The notes below the pieces were generated by a model. It saw nothing but the letters and a program-made list of their open reading frames with translations. It was not told the origin of the DNA and did not search any database. 6,822 nt of DNA, from assembly GCA_027858455.1 (NCBI GenBank), contig JAQICQ010000158.1, forward strand, positions 1-6,822, given 5' to 3'. Positions 1 to 6,018 of this stretch are shown piece by piece. This stretch comes from Elusimicrobiota bacterium (GTDB lineage: Bacteria; CG03; SLGR01; JAGXOG01). Both the position numbers and the translations under genes were made by a program. The first letter of the stretch is position 1. Each line of letters starts with the position of its first letter.

Positions 1-346
1 GAAATAAAACTATTATAAGTTCGGATTTTTTTAATCTGTCTTTTAGTAAATATATGAACGAGAATATAAATGCAACAAAAAACAAAAATGAATACATTTT
101 ATAGCCCGGTAAGTAATTATCAAATAATCTGGCGGCAGGCATGAGTAATACAGGATATCCGATAGGATGGCTTATGAGTTCTTTTTGAATATCCTGCATT
201 CCCGCAAGATATCGGGAAGCGTTAATATACCAGGCGTCGTCGTTAAAATAACCTACACAGTGAAAGTTTATTGATAAAAAGTGTATTGCAACAATAATTA
301 TTACTGCTAAACAAACTAAATAGTAAAATGTTTTCTGTTTCTTAAT
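1..346 (-). CDS. GT-C family membrane glycosyltransferase, N-terminal part (start codon uncertain, cut by left edge)
   Basis: An open minus-strand frame runs from just after pilC to the left edge without a stop, about 115 codons. It reads as a short Lys-rich N-terminus (KKQK), a hydrophobic helix (FYYLVCLAVIIIVAIHFL), then a loop with GYFNDDAWY and later SHPIGYP. A second hydrophobic helix (SFLFFVAFIFSFIYLL) follows. The DDxxY pair in the first outside loop after helix 1, with a downstream PxGYP-like motif, is the usual N-terminus of GT39/ArnT-like enzymes that move sugar from a polyprenyl-phosphate donor in the membrane; the acceptor is unknown. No in-frame ATG, GTG or TTG lies before the DD motif. 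I place the start at a rare ATT at 346-344, which gives a natural N-terminus, but no Shine-Dalgarno site is visible. The first in-frame ATG falls after DDAWY and would remove the motif. A mutated start or a sequencing error is possible. The family is fairly sure, the start is not. Confidence 0.6.
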   Translation of the reverse strand, partial: MKKQKTFYYLVCLAVIIIVAIHFLSINFHCVGYFNDDAWYINASRYLAGMQDIQKELISHPIGYPVLLMPAARLFDNYLPGYKMYSFLFFVAFIFSFIYLLKDRLKKSELIIVLF

Positions 347-361
347 GGTTTTATGCTTTTA

Positions 362-1582
362 TTAACTGACAAGAGTCCCCATAGAGAGGATAGGCATAAA
401 CATCGCAATTACTATCGCTCCGATTACTATACCCATAAAGACAATGACTATCGGCTCTATCATTGAGGTAAGCCCTTCTACGGCTACATCTACTTCCGCA
501 TCGTAAAAGTCGGCAATTTTAGAGAGCATCATATCAAGGTTCCCCGTCTCTTCACCTACCGAAATCATCTGCATAACCATCGGCGGAAAGACACCGCTTT
601 TAGTAAGCGGGGCGCCTATCTTTTCTCCCTCACGGATAGCTTCCCTGGCGTCTAATACCGCCCCTTCTATCTTACGGTTACCGGCAGTCATGGCAACGGT
701 ATCTAAGGCTTCCAGTATGGGAACACCGCTTTTTACAAGCGTTCCGAAAGTCCGGGTAAATTTAGCTATTGCCACTTTTCTTAAGAGTAACCCGAAGATA
801 GGGACATCAAGTATCTTTGCGTCTATAATCTTGCTGCCCTTATCTGTCTTGTAAAACTGCCTTGTGCCTACTACTACACTTACTATACCGAGTATTATAA
901 AAACGATATACTTTCTCATTATTTCACTTATATTTATCATTACCTGCGTTGGCATAGGGAGCTCTTTCCCAAAACTTGAAAAGACCTCGGCGAACGTTGG
1001 TATGATAACTACCATTAAAAATATCGTAACTGCCAGCGCTATAGTTGAAACTACCGCCGGATATACCAGGGCCCCTTTGACTTTCCCTTTCAGGTCGCTT
1101 GCCGATTCGAGATAGTCGGCGAGACGCTCTAAAATAACATCTAAAATACCGCCGAGCTCGCCGGCTTTTATCATATTGACAAAAAGATTGTTAAAAGCAT
1201 CAGGATGTTTGTTCATAGCGTCGGCTATAGCCGAGCCGCTTTCTATCTCTTCCCGAATATCTTCCACTATCTCTTTAAAATAAGGATTTTCTATCTGCTC
1301 ACTGAGGATTGAAAGACCCTGGACTATCGGCACCCCTGCGCTTACCATCGTCGCAAGCTGCCTTGAAAATATAACGAGGTCTTTCTGCACGACCCTGCCT
1401 TTGAACGGGTTGATTTTTTTAATTAAATCAGTTAAAGCGCTTTCTTTTTTCTCTTTTATTTCAAGGACTATCATCCTCTTTTCACGCAGGCGGTCTACAA
1501 CTACAGATTTTTGCGGCGCCTCCATCGTGCCTTCTACTATACTTCCCGACGGGGCCTTTGCTTTATATGTAAATTCAGGCAT
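362..1582 (-). CDS. pilC: Type IV pilus inner-membrane platform protein PilC (GspF family)
   Basis: This is the polytopic inner-membrane protein that anchors the pilus assembly (PilB) and retraction (PilT) motors and couples them to pilin entry into the fibre. At 406 residues it has normal family length. The N-terminal segment (MPEFTYKAKAPSG) and two GspF repeats are visible. Repeat 1 covers roughly residues 70-195 (FSRQLATMVSAGVPI, then MIKAGELGG) and repeat 2 roughly 273-398 (FTRTFGTLVKSGVPILEAL, then ISVGEETGNLD). Hydrophobic segments lie near residues 171-195, 223-240 and 376-398, matching the known three-helix topology. The ATG is preceded by AGGAGG located inside the end of pilT, with a 12-base spacing. 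It is the last pil gene of the pilB-pilT-pilC run, 6 bases after pilT. It ends in two tandem TAA codons, and the glycosyltransferase frame continues right after them. The GspF homologue of a type II secretion system is the alternative, but the neighbouring pilT favours a pilus. Confidence 0.95.
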   Translation of the reverse strand: MPEFTYKAKAPSGSIVEGTMEAPQKSVVVDRLREKRMIVLEIKEKKESALTDLIKKINPFKGRVVQKDLVIFSRQLATMVSAGVPIVQGLSILSEQIENPYFKEIVEDIREEIESGSAIADAMNKHPDAFNNLFVNMIKAGELGGILDVILERLADYLESASDLKGKVKGALVYPAVVSTIALAVTIFLMVVIIPTFAEVFSSFGKELPMPTQVMINISEIMRKYIVFIILGIVSVVVGTRQFYKTDKGSKIIDAKILDVPIFGLLLRKVAIAKFTRTFGTLVKSGVPILEALDTVAMTAGNRKIEGAVLDAREAIREGEKIGAPLTKSGVFPPMVMQMISVGEETGNLDMMLSKIADFYDAEVDVAVEGLTSMIEPIVIVFMGIVIGAIVIAMFMPILSMGTLVS

Positions 1583-1588
1583 CTTTAA

Positions 1589-2677
1589 TTATTGCCTCCT
1601 GCCGGCCGAACTTTTACCCATAACTCTTTTCATATCTTTTCTGTCGGTACAGTTATCCATAGCCTGCTCGTAATTAATATCTCCGTTTTTATAAAGGGTA
1701 TAGAGCGCCTGATTCATTGTCAGCATCCCTTTATCTCCCCCGGTCTGCATCGCAGAGCTAATCTGTTCTGTCTTTTCTTCTCTTATCATATTTCTTATTC
1801 CCGCCGTTACTCTTAAAACTTCTACAGCAAGCGCAAGACCTCCGCCTTTCTTCTTACTTCTCATTAAAAGTTTCTGACAAAAAACTGCCTGCAGGACAAG
1901 AGAAACCTGGCTCCTGATCTGGGACTGCTGGTGAGGGGGAAATACATCAATTATCCTGTTTATTGACTGGGGAGCATCGGGCGTATGTAAAGTGGCAAAA
2001 ACCAAATGCCCTGTCTCTGCGATAGTAAGGGCAGCGGCAATAGTTTCGCGGTCCCTCATCTCTCCTACCATGATAATGTCCGGATCCTGGCGCATTGCAT
2101 ATTTTAAGGCGCGCGGAAAAGATTTTGTATCCGATCCAAGTTCCCTCTGGCTGACGATACAGCTTTTATGGTCGTGAACATACTCTATGGGATCTTCAAC
2201 TGTTACTATATGAGATTTACGGTTTTCATTAAGATAATTAATCATGGAAGCCAATGTCGTTGACTTGCCGCTCCCTGTGGGGCCGGTTACCAAAACCAAA
2301 CCCATGGGAAGTTTTATGACTTCATTTACCGCCCCGGGAAGCCCCAGTTCCTTGAAAGTAAAAAATTTATTCGGGATAGCCCTCATTGAAGCGCAGATCG
2401 CGCCCCGCTGAAGATAAACATTCATTCTCACCCGGCCCAGCCCCTGAACCCCGAAAGAAAGGTCAAGCTCGTGTTCCTGTTCAAACTCTCTTTTCTGCTT
2501 GTCGGTAAGTATAGAATATATTATATCCCTGCACTCATCCTTTGAGAGTTTTTCGCTGTTAACCCTTTTCAGATGGGCGTCTATTCTTAAAACCGGCGGA
2601 GTGTTCGAATGTATATGCAAATCAGAAGCGTTCTTCTCAAACATCAGTCTCATTAACTTATCTATTGATACTGCCAT
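1589..2677 (-). CDS. pilT: Type IV pilus retraction ATPase PilT
   Basis: This hexameric cytoplasmic ATPase powers pilus retraction and so twitching motility, surface sensing and DNA uptake. Length is 362 residues, normal for PilT. Visible motifs in order are the N-terminal PAS-like start (ASDLHIHSNTPPVLRI, near 17-32), Walker A GPTGSGKST (132-140, Lys138), the Asp box VEDPIEY (Glu161/Asp162), Walker B DIIMVGEMRD (200-209, Glu206) and the His box TGHLVFATLHTPDA (His224/His231). GIRNMIRE at 293-300 is the PilT signature usually written AIRNLIRE, needed for retraction and absent from PilB. There is no four-cysteine zinc module, unlike PilB. The ATG has GAAGG 5 bases upstream (2687-2683). The gene starts 36 bases after pilB and ends 6 bases before pilC, consistent with one operon. 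A PilU-like paralogue is possible, but the signature and the place beside pilB and pilC favour PilT. Confidence 0.95.
   Translation of the reverse strand: MAVSIDKLMRLMFEKNASDLHIHSNTPPVLRIDAHLKRVNSEKLSKDECRDIIYSILTDKQKREFEQEHELDLSFGVQGLGRVRMNVYLQRGAICASMRAIPNKFFTFKELGLPGAVNEVIKLPMGLVLVTGPTGSGKSTTLASMINYLNENRKSHIVTVEDPIEYVHDHKSCIVSQRELGSDTKSFPRALKYAMRQDPDIIMVGEMRDRETIAAALTIAETGHLVFATLHTPDAPQSINRIIDVFPPHQQSQIRSQVSLVLQAVFCQKLLMRSKKKGGGLALAVEVLRVTAGIRNMIREEKTEQISSAMQTGGDKGMLTMNQALYTLYKNGDINYEQAMDNCTDRKDMKRVMGKSSAGRRQ
1595..1600 (-). promoter_or_regulatory. Shine-Dalgarno site of pilC embedded in the end of pilT
   Basis: The minus strand reads AGGAGG, the two Arg codons just before the last Gln codon and the TAA stop of pilT. 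The pilC ATG lies 12 bases further on. A ribosome finishing pilT therefore covers the pilC initiation site, so the two genes are probably translationally coupled. The spacing is longer than the usual 5-9 bases. Confidence 0.75.
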
Positions 2678-2713
2678 AATTACCTTCTCTTTCTCTTTAA
2701 ATATATACTGTTT

Positions 2714-4468
2714 TTATGCCGACACGCCCGCAGTGACCCTCATTACCTCTTCTGCGGAAGTCATACCATTTAAAAGTTTAACTAGACCAGACTCCCTGAG
2801 TGTCTCCATACCGTTTTCACAGGCTGCTTTTCTGACTATATGGGTTGATTCCCGGTCTAAAACCAGCTCTTTTATCTCTTCGTTGATGTCCATTACTTCA
2901 TAAAGGCCTTTTCGTCCTTTGTAGCCTGTGTTAGAACATGTATCGCATCCCGTTCCCCTATAGAGAGAAACTTTTCCGTCTTCGTCAGAATACTTCTCCA
3001 GCTGCTCTTCGGTAGCTCCGAGGTCAGCGAGATAATCTTTTTCAACTTTATATTCTTCTTTGCAGTCCGAACATACTATCCTAACCAGGCGCTGTCCTAC
3101 TACCATTACTACAGTTGATGTAGTAAGAAAGGGCTCAATACCCATATTATTAAGCCTGGTCATGGCGCCGGGAGCATCATTTGTATGCAAAGTTGAAAAT
3201 ACAAGATGTCCTGTAAGGGCCGCGTTAATTGCAACTTCGGCCGTCTCGGTATCACGAATTTCACCTACCATGACTATGTCGGGGTCCTGCCTTAAAAATG
3301 AACGCAGGCCGGCGGCAAAGGTCAAGCCGATATCTGCTCTGGCCTGTACCTGGTTTATACCTTCTAACTGATATTCAATCGGATCCTCTATAGTAACTAT
3401 ATTACGGTCGGGATAGTTAAGAGTGGACAGCGCCGAATAAAGCGTAGTTGATTTTCCGCTTCCTGTGGGGCCGGTAACCAGGACAATCCCGTAAGGCACT
3501 TCAATGTTTTTCTGGAATATATTAAGCGGCCCTTCTTCAAATCCCAGCATAGAAAGATCAAGACAGAGAGACGAAGCGTCAAGAATACGAAGCACGACTT
3601 TTTCGCCATGCGCTGTGGGACATAAAGAAACACGAAGGTCTATCTCTTTACCGGAAACTTTTATCTTTATTCTTCCGTCCTGGGGAAGCCTTCTTTCTGC
3701 AATATCTAAATCCGCCATAATTTTAAGACGGGATACTATGGCATTTTGAAGTTTTTTCGGAGGAGCGTTTACCTCGTGAAGAACGCCGTCTATGCGGTAA
3801 CGGACCCTCATATTCTTTGCGTAAGGCTCTATGTGAATATCACTTGCTCCCGCATTTACGGCACCCGAAAGCAGAAGGTTTACAATTTTAATAACCGGAG
3901 CATCTTCCCCCGCCGCCTCAAGGGTAACGATATCATCCCCGTCCGCAGAATCCTCAACCATCTCCACATCGTCTATCCCGTCTTCGACATCCATATCTTT
4001 CAGAATATCTTCCATAGAACCTTTTGCTCCGTAATGTTTTTCTATGGCATTTTTAATTTCCGCGTCCGAAGCAATCACAACCTTTATATCCCGGCCGGTC
4101 ATTAACCTCAAATCATCGGTAGCAAACACATTCAAAGGATCGCTCATGGCTATGGTAAGTGTCTCATCATCCATATCTATTGGAATGAGCATCTGGTGGC
4201 GGACGACGCTTTCGGGAACGCTCTTTATGACTTTAGGGTCAATTTCGCCGTATTCGGAAAGATCGACATAAGAAACTCCGCACTGTTTGCCTAAAAAAGT
4301 CAGCAGAACATCTTCGGTTATAAACCCCAGCGCCATTAATATCTGTCCAAGTTTACCGCCGTGTTCTTTCTGCTCTGCCAGGGATTCGGCAAGCTGCTCC
4401 TTGGTTATTATGCCTACGTCGCTGAGCAGATCACCCAGTTTCTTTTTTATCGCTGATGATTTCACCAT
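2714..4468 (-). CDS. pilB: Type IV pilus assembly ATPase PilB with MshEN domain (GspE family)
   Basis: This cytoplasmic hexameric motor drives pilin polymerisation through PilC. At 584 residues it is within the family range. The N-terminus is an MshEN domain: two 24-residue motifs at 10-33 and 39-62 (each KLG...G...L...L..Q) separated by exactly 5 residues. An acidic linker follows (about 151-190, 17 Asp/Glu in 40). The ATPase core carries ASDIHIEP (208-215), Walker A GPTGSGKST (333-341, Lys339), the Asp box TIEDPIEY (Glu361/Asp362), Walker B DIVMVGEIRD (397-406, Glu403) and the His box TGHLVFSTLHTND (His421/His428). A four-cysteine zinc module is formed by C466/C469 and C508/C511. All key residues are intact. 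GGAGG at 4484-4480 sits 11 bases before the ATG. pta ends 53 bases upstream with no visible terminator, so some read-through from pta is possible. A type II secretion GspE is the alternative, but adjacency to pilT argues against it. Confidence 0.94.
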   Translation of the reverse strand: MVKSSAIKKKLGDLLSDVGIITKEQLAESLAEQKEHGGKLGQILMALGFITEDVLLTFLGKQCGVSYVDLSEYGEIDPKVIKSVPESVVRHQMLIPIDMDDETLTIAMSDPLNVFATDDLRLMTGRDIKVVIASDAEIKNAIEKHYGAKGSMEDILKDMDVEDGIDDVEMVEDSADGDDIVTLEAAGEDAPVIKIVNLLLSGAVNAGASDIHIEPYAKNMRVRYRIDGVLHEVNAPPKKLQNAIVSRLKIMADLDIAERRLPQDGRIKIKVSGKEIDLRVSLCPTAHGEKVVLRILDASSLCLDLSMLGFEEGPLNIFQKNIEVPYGIVLVTGPTGSGKSTTLYSALSTLNYPDRNIVTIEDPIEYQLEGINQVQARADIGLTFAAGLRSFLRQDPDIVMVGEIRDTETAEVAINAALTGHLVFSTLHTNDAPGAMTRLNNMGIEPFLTTSTVVMVVGQRLVRIVCSDCKEEYKVEKDYLADLGATEEQLEKYSDEDGKVSLYRGTGCDTCSNTGYKGRKGLYEVMDINEEIKELVLDRESTHIVRKAACENGMETLRESGLVKLLNGMTSAEEVMRVTAGVSA

Positions 4469-4479
4469 CTTATATTTAT

Positions 4480-4484
4480 CCTCC
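4480..4484 (-). promoter_or_regulatory. Shine-Dalgarno site of pilB
   Basis: The minus strand reads GGAGG, followed by an 11-base A/T-rich spacer and the pilB ATG. It supports this start and contrasts with pta and coaD, whose starts have no such site. Confidence 0.7.
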
Positions 4485-4521
4485 GTTTTTTGTTTTTATA
4501 ACTTAAACTTTTTAGAAAATA

Positions 4522-5364
4522 TTATTCTTCGGCGGCCTGCAAAACCGTTACCGCGGCTACATTTACTATATCCTCCACACTACAACCCCTAGAAAGATCG
4601 TTAACCGGACTTTTAAACCCCTGCAATATCGGGCCTGTTGCCTTAAATCCCCCCAGGCGCTGGACAAGTTTATATCCGATATTACCCGAATTGAGATCGG
4701 GAAAAATTAAAATATTTGCTTTTCCCCCGAGCACTCCGCCCGGGTCTTTCTGCCGGGATACCTCCGGCACTATAGCCGAATCAAGCTGGAGTTCTCCGTC
4801 ATAAATAAAGTCCGGGGTTTTTGTATCTAATATATCTACGGCTTTTTTTACTTTATCTACAAGCCGGTGGCGCGCGCTTCCTTTTGTTGAAAAAGAGAGC
4901 ATTGCCACTCTCGGTTCCCAGTTTAAAATATTTTTAACGCTCGCCGCGGTCGCTGTCGCAATATCGGCAAGCTCTCTGCTTCCCGGATCCGGCAGGACAG
5001 CGCAATCGGCAAAGACAAGAGACTTTTTTCCGAACTCTTTTCCCGACTCTTTTCCCGACATGATGAAAAAAGACGAGACTATCGGCATATTGTCTTTTAC
5101 CCCAATATATTTTAGCGCTGTTTTTATAACTGTCGCAGTAGCTGCGGTTGCCCCCGCAACCATACCGTCGCATTGATTATCGTTAATGAGACGACACGCT
5201 TCTTTTAATGAATTTTTTCCGCCGTCAAGCACTACTGCCTGTGCTATATTGTTTTCTTCAATGAGCTTTGCCGCTTCTTTAATCCGGCCATCGTTGCCTT
5301 CGGGGAAAACTATTGTTTTATTAAAAGTTTTTGCTTGCTTTTTAATTGTCTCTGTTAAGTTCAT
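4522..5364 (-). CDS. pta: Phosphate acetyltransferase, short form
   Basis: The enzyme interconverts acetyl-CoA plus phosphate with acetyl-phosphate plus CoA, normally ahead of acetate kinase in ATP-yielding acetate formation. Recognisable blocks are VFPEGND (19-25), DGMVAGATAATATVIKTAL (66-84), SLVFADCAVLPDP (115-127), LSFSTKGSARH (156-166), DGELQLDSAIVPEV (189-202) and FPDLNSGNIGYK (221-232). The C-terminal NDLSRGCSVEDIVN (255-268) contains the Ser, Arg and Asp (258, 259, 265) that correspond to catalytic Ser309/Arg310/Asp316 of the Methanosarcina enzyme. At 280 residues it is about 50 shorter than the common ~330. The missing part lies around residues 45-60, between the first strand-helix unit and DGMVAG, so the first domain is trimmed while the active-site side is whole. 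Residues 103-114 are a small SGKE/SGKE/FGKK repeat in a loop. No Shine-Dalgarno site precedes the ATG, and a promoter ends 5 bases before it. No ackA is in the window. A phosphate butyryltransferase is less likely given the match to Pta motifs. Confidence 0.88.
   Translation of the reverse strand: MNLTETIKKQAKTFNKTIVFPEGNDGRIKEAAKLIEENNIAQAVVLDGGKNSLKEACRLINDNQCDGMVAGATAATATVIKTALKYIGVKDNMPIVSSFFIMSGKESGKEFGKKSLVFADCAVLPDPGSRELADIATATAASVKNILNWEPRVAMLSFSTKGSARHRLVDKVKKAVDILDTKTPDFIYDGELQLDSAIVPEVSRQKDPGGVLGGKANILIFPDLNSGNIGYKLVQRLGGFKATGPILQGFKSPVNDLSRGCSVEDIVNVAAVTVLQAAEE
5030..5059 (-). repeat. 12-base tandem repeat inside pta
   Basis: On the plus strand CCGAACTCTTTT is followed directly by CCCGACTCTTTT and then the partial unit CCCGAC. 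The units keep the reading frame and encode SGKE, SGKE and FGKK at residues 103-114 of Pta. It lies in the loop just before SLVFADCAV, so length change there is probably tolerated. It looks like slippage-type microduplication. Confidence 0.6.
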
Positions 5365-5369
5365 ATATA

Positions 5370-5398
5370 ATTATAACCTAAAATAATCAAAAAATCAA
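5370..5398 (-). promoter_or_regulatory. Candidate sigma70-type promoter for a leaderless pta transcript
   Basis: On the minus strand TTGATT (5398-5393) is followed by a 17-base spacer and a perfect TATAAT (5375-5370). Only 5 bases separate TATAAT from the pta ATG, so transcription should begin about on the A of the ATG. There is no Shine-Dalgarno site next to the start. The region is very AT-rich, so a chance TATAAT is possible; the spacing and the similar layout at coaD raise confidence. Confidence 0.5.
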
Positions 5399-5405
5399 AA
5401 ATATT

Positions 5406-5891
5406 TCAGCTGCGGCTGCTCTTGCTGTCTAAACATTTAACTACACCCGGCGACACTATTTTGGAAACGTCACCGCCTAAAGAATGGACCTCTTTTACTA
5501 TTGAAGACGAAAGATAGGTAAATTCCGGCGCCGGCATAAGATAGACGGATTGGATATCCGGATTGAGCCGCCGGTTCATCAGCGCCATCTGAAATTCATA
5601 TTCAAAATCAGATACAGCCCTAAGCCCTCTTATAATAGTACGCGCTCCGACATTGATTGCATAATCCACTAATAGACCGTCAAAACTTGTTATCTCTATA
5701 TTCTTTCTGCCCCCGTAAATCTCTAAAAGCATTTCTTCTCTTTCCTTAATTGTAAAGAGGGTTTCTTTTGAAGTATTTACTATCACCGCAACTATAAGCC
5801 GGTCAAATATATTAAGGGCTCTTTTGATCACATCTAAATGACCGTTAGTGGGCGGGTCAAAACTTCCCGGATATATTGCTGTTCTTTTCAT
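5406..5891 (-). CDS. coaD: Phosphopantetheine adenylyltransferase (CoaD)
   Basis: This soluble hexameric enzyme performs the penultimate step of CoA synthesis, joining 4'-phosphopantetheine and ATP to give dephospho-CoA and pyrophosphate. Length is 161 residues, the normal size. The nucleotidyltransferase start YPGSFDPPTNGHLDVI (7-22) has the TxGH signature with His18 where the E. coli enzyme has it. DGLLVDYA (71-78), IIRGLRAVSDFEYEFQMALMNRRL (from 86, Arg88 and Arg91) and TYLSSSIVKEV (126-135) are the other substrate-site blocks, all intact. The ATG chosen directly precedes the first strand and no upstream extension is needed. There is no Shine-Dalgarno site (GGG lies only 2 bases from the ATG), and a promoter-like element sits just upstream. 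recG lies upstream across a 129-base spacer. The rsmD gene that often sits between recG and coaD in Firmicutes is absent. pta begins 41 bases downstream. Confidence 0.97.
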   Translation of the reverse strand: MKRTAIYPGSFDPPTNGHLDVIKRALNIFDRLIVAVIVNTSKETLFTIKEREEMLLEIYGGRKNIEITSFDGLLVDYAINVGARTIIRGLRAVSDFEYEFQMALMNRRLNPDIQSVYLMPAPEFTYLSSSIVKEVHSLGGDVSKIVSPGVVKCLDSKSSRS

Positions 5892-5900
5892 AACCCAAAC

Positions 5901-5929
5901 AGTATAAACAATTAAGCGTAGAAATTCAA
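5901..5929 (-). promoter_or_regulatory. Candidate sigma70-type promoter for a near-leaderless coaD transcript
   Basis: On the minus strand TTGAAT (5929-5924) is followed by a 17-base spacer and TATACT (5906-5901), matching consensus at 4 of 6 and 5 of 6 positions. Nine bases separate the -10 box from the coaD ATG, so the predicted transcript start is about 3 bases before it. No usable Shine-Dalgarno site exists in such a leader. Confidence 0.5.
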
Positions 5930-5939
5930 TTTTTTTCTT

Positions 5940-6001
5940 TGTAGATTCTTGGATGAGGCCTTGGGCTTAAACCCGCCGGGCCCCATGCCTTTGTCTCTAC
6001 A
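5940..6001. repeat. 62-base imperfect palindrome with TGTAGA/TCTACA ends between recG and coaD
   Basis: The outer ends TGTAGA (5940-5945) and TCTACA (5996-6001) are perfect inverted repeats. Inside are further paired arms, AGGC (5956-5959) with GCCT (5987-5990), then GGGC (5963-5966) with GCCC (5980-5983), around a GC-rich centre that also holds a near-palindrome GGGCTTAAACCC. The nested arms could fold as one long interrupted stem on either strand. It carries no coding signal I trust. It has no T-run downstream for minus-strand transcription, so it is not a standard terminator for recG. It resembles small dispersed intergenic palindromes or MITE-like repeats, but only one copy is in view. 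Confidence 0.4.
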
Positions 6002-6018
6002 GCCGGCAACGCTGCGGC
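6002..6018 (-). other. GC-rich stem-loop directly after recG
   Basis: Three bases after the recG stop the minus strand can pair GCCG with CGGC, extended by an inner CA/TG step with one bulged base. It has no following T-run, so it is at best a weak or factor-dependent 3' end or an RNA-stabilising hairpin. It abuts the 62-base palindrome. Confidence 0.25.

Noticed and set aside
864..1115. Plus-strand open frames opposite pilC (also 1401-1673)
   Set aside because: They lie antisense to clearly coding pilC, match no family I recognise, and lack convincing ribosome sites; they are shadows of biased codon use.
2499..2903. 134-codon plus-strand open frame across the pilB-pilT junction
   Set aside because: It overlaps two certain genes in antisense, has serine-rich low-information content, and no start signal or recognisable domain.
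3397..4105. Open frames in other phases within pilB, on both strands
   Set aside because: The pilB frame here contains the intact Walker and Asp-box motifs and its linker; the alternatives show no domain.
4485..4515. TATAAA box upstream of pilB as a promoter
   Set aside because: No -35-like hexamer lies at 16-18 bases, and the spacer is A/T-rich enough to give such a box by chance.
5186..5386. Plus-strand 66-codon frame opposite the start of pta
   Set aside because: Antisense to conserved Pta residues, no recognisable protein, ends in the AT-rich spacer.
5383..5416. Possible terminator after coaD (CAGC/GCTG hairpin at the stop codon followed by T-rich DNA)
   Set aside because: The stem is only 4 base pairs, the T-rich stretch is interrupted, and the same T-rich bases make up the pta promoter region.
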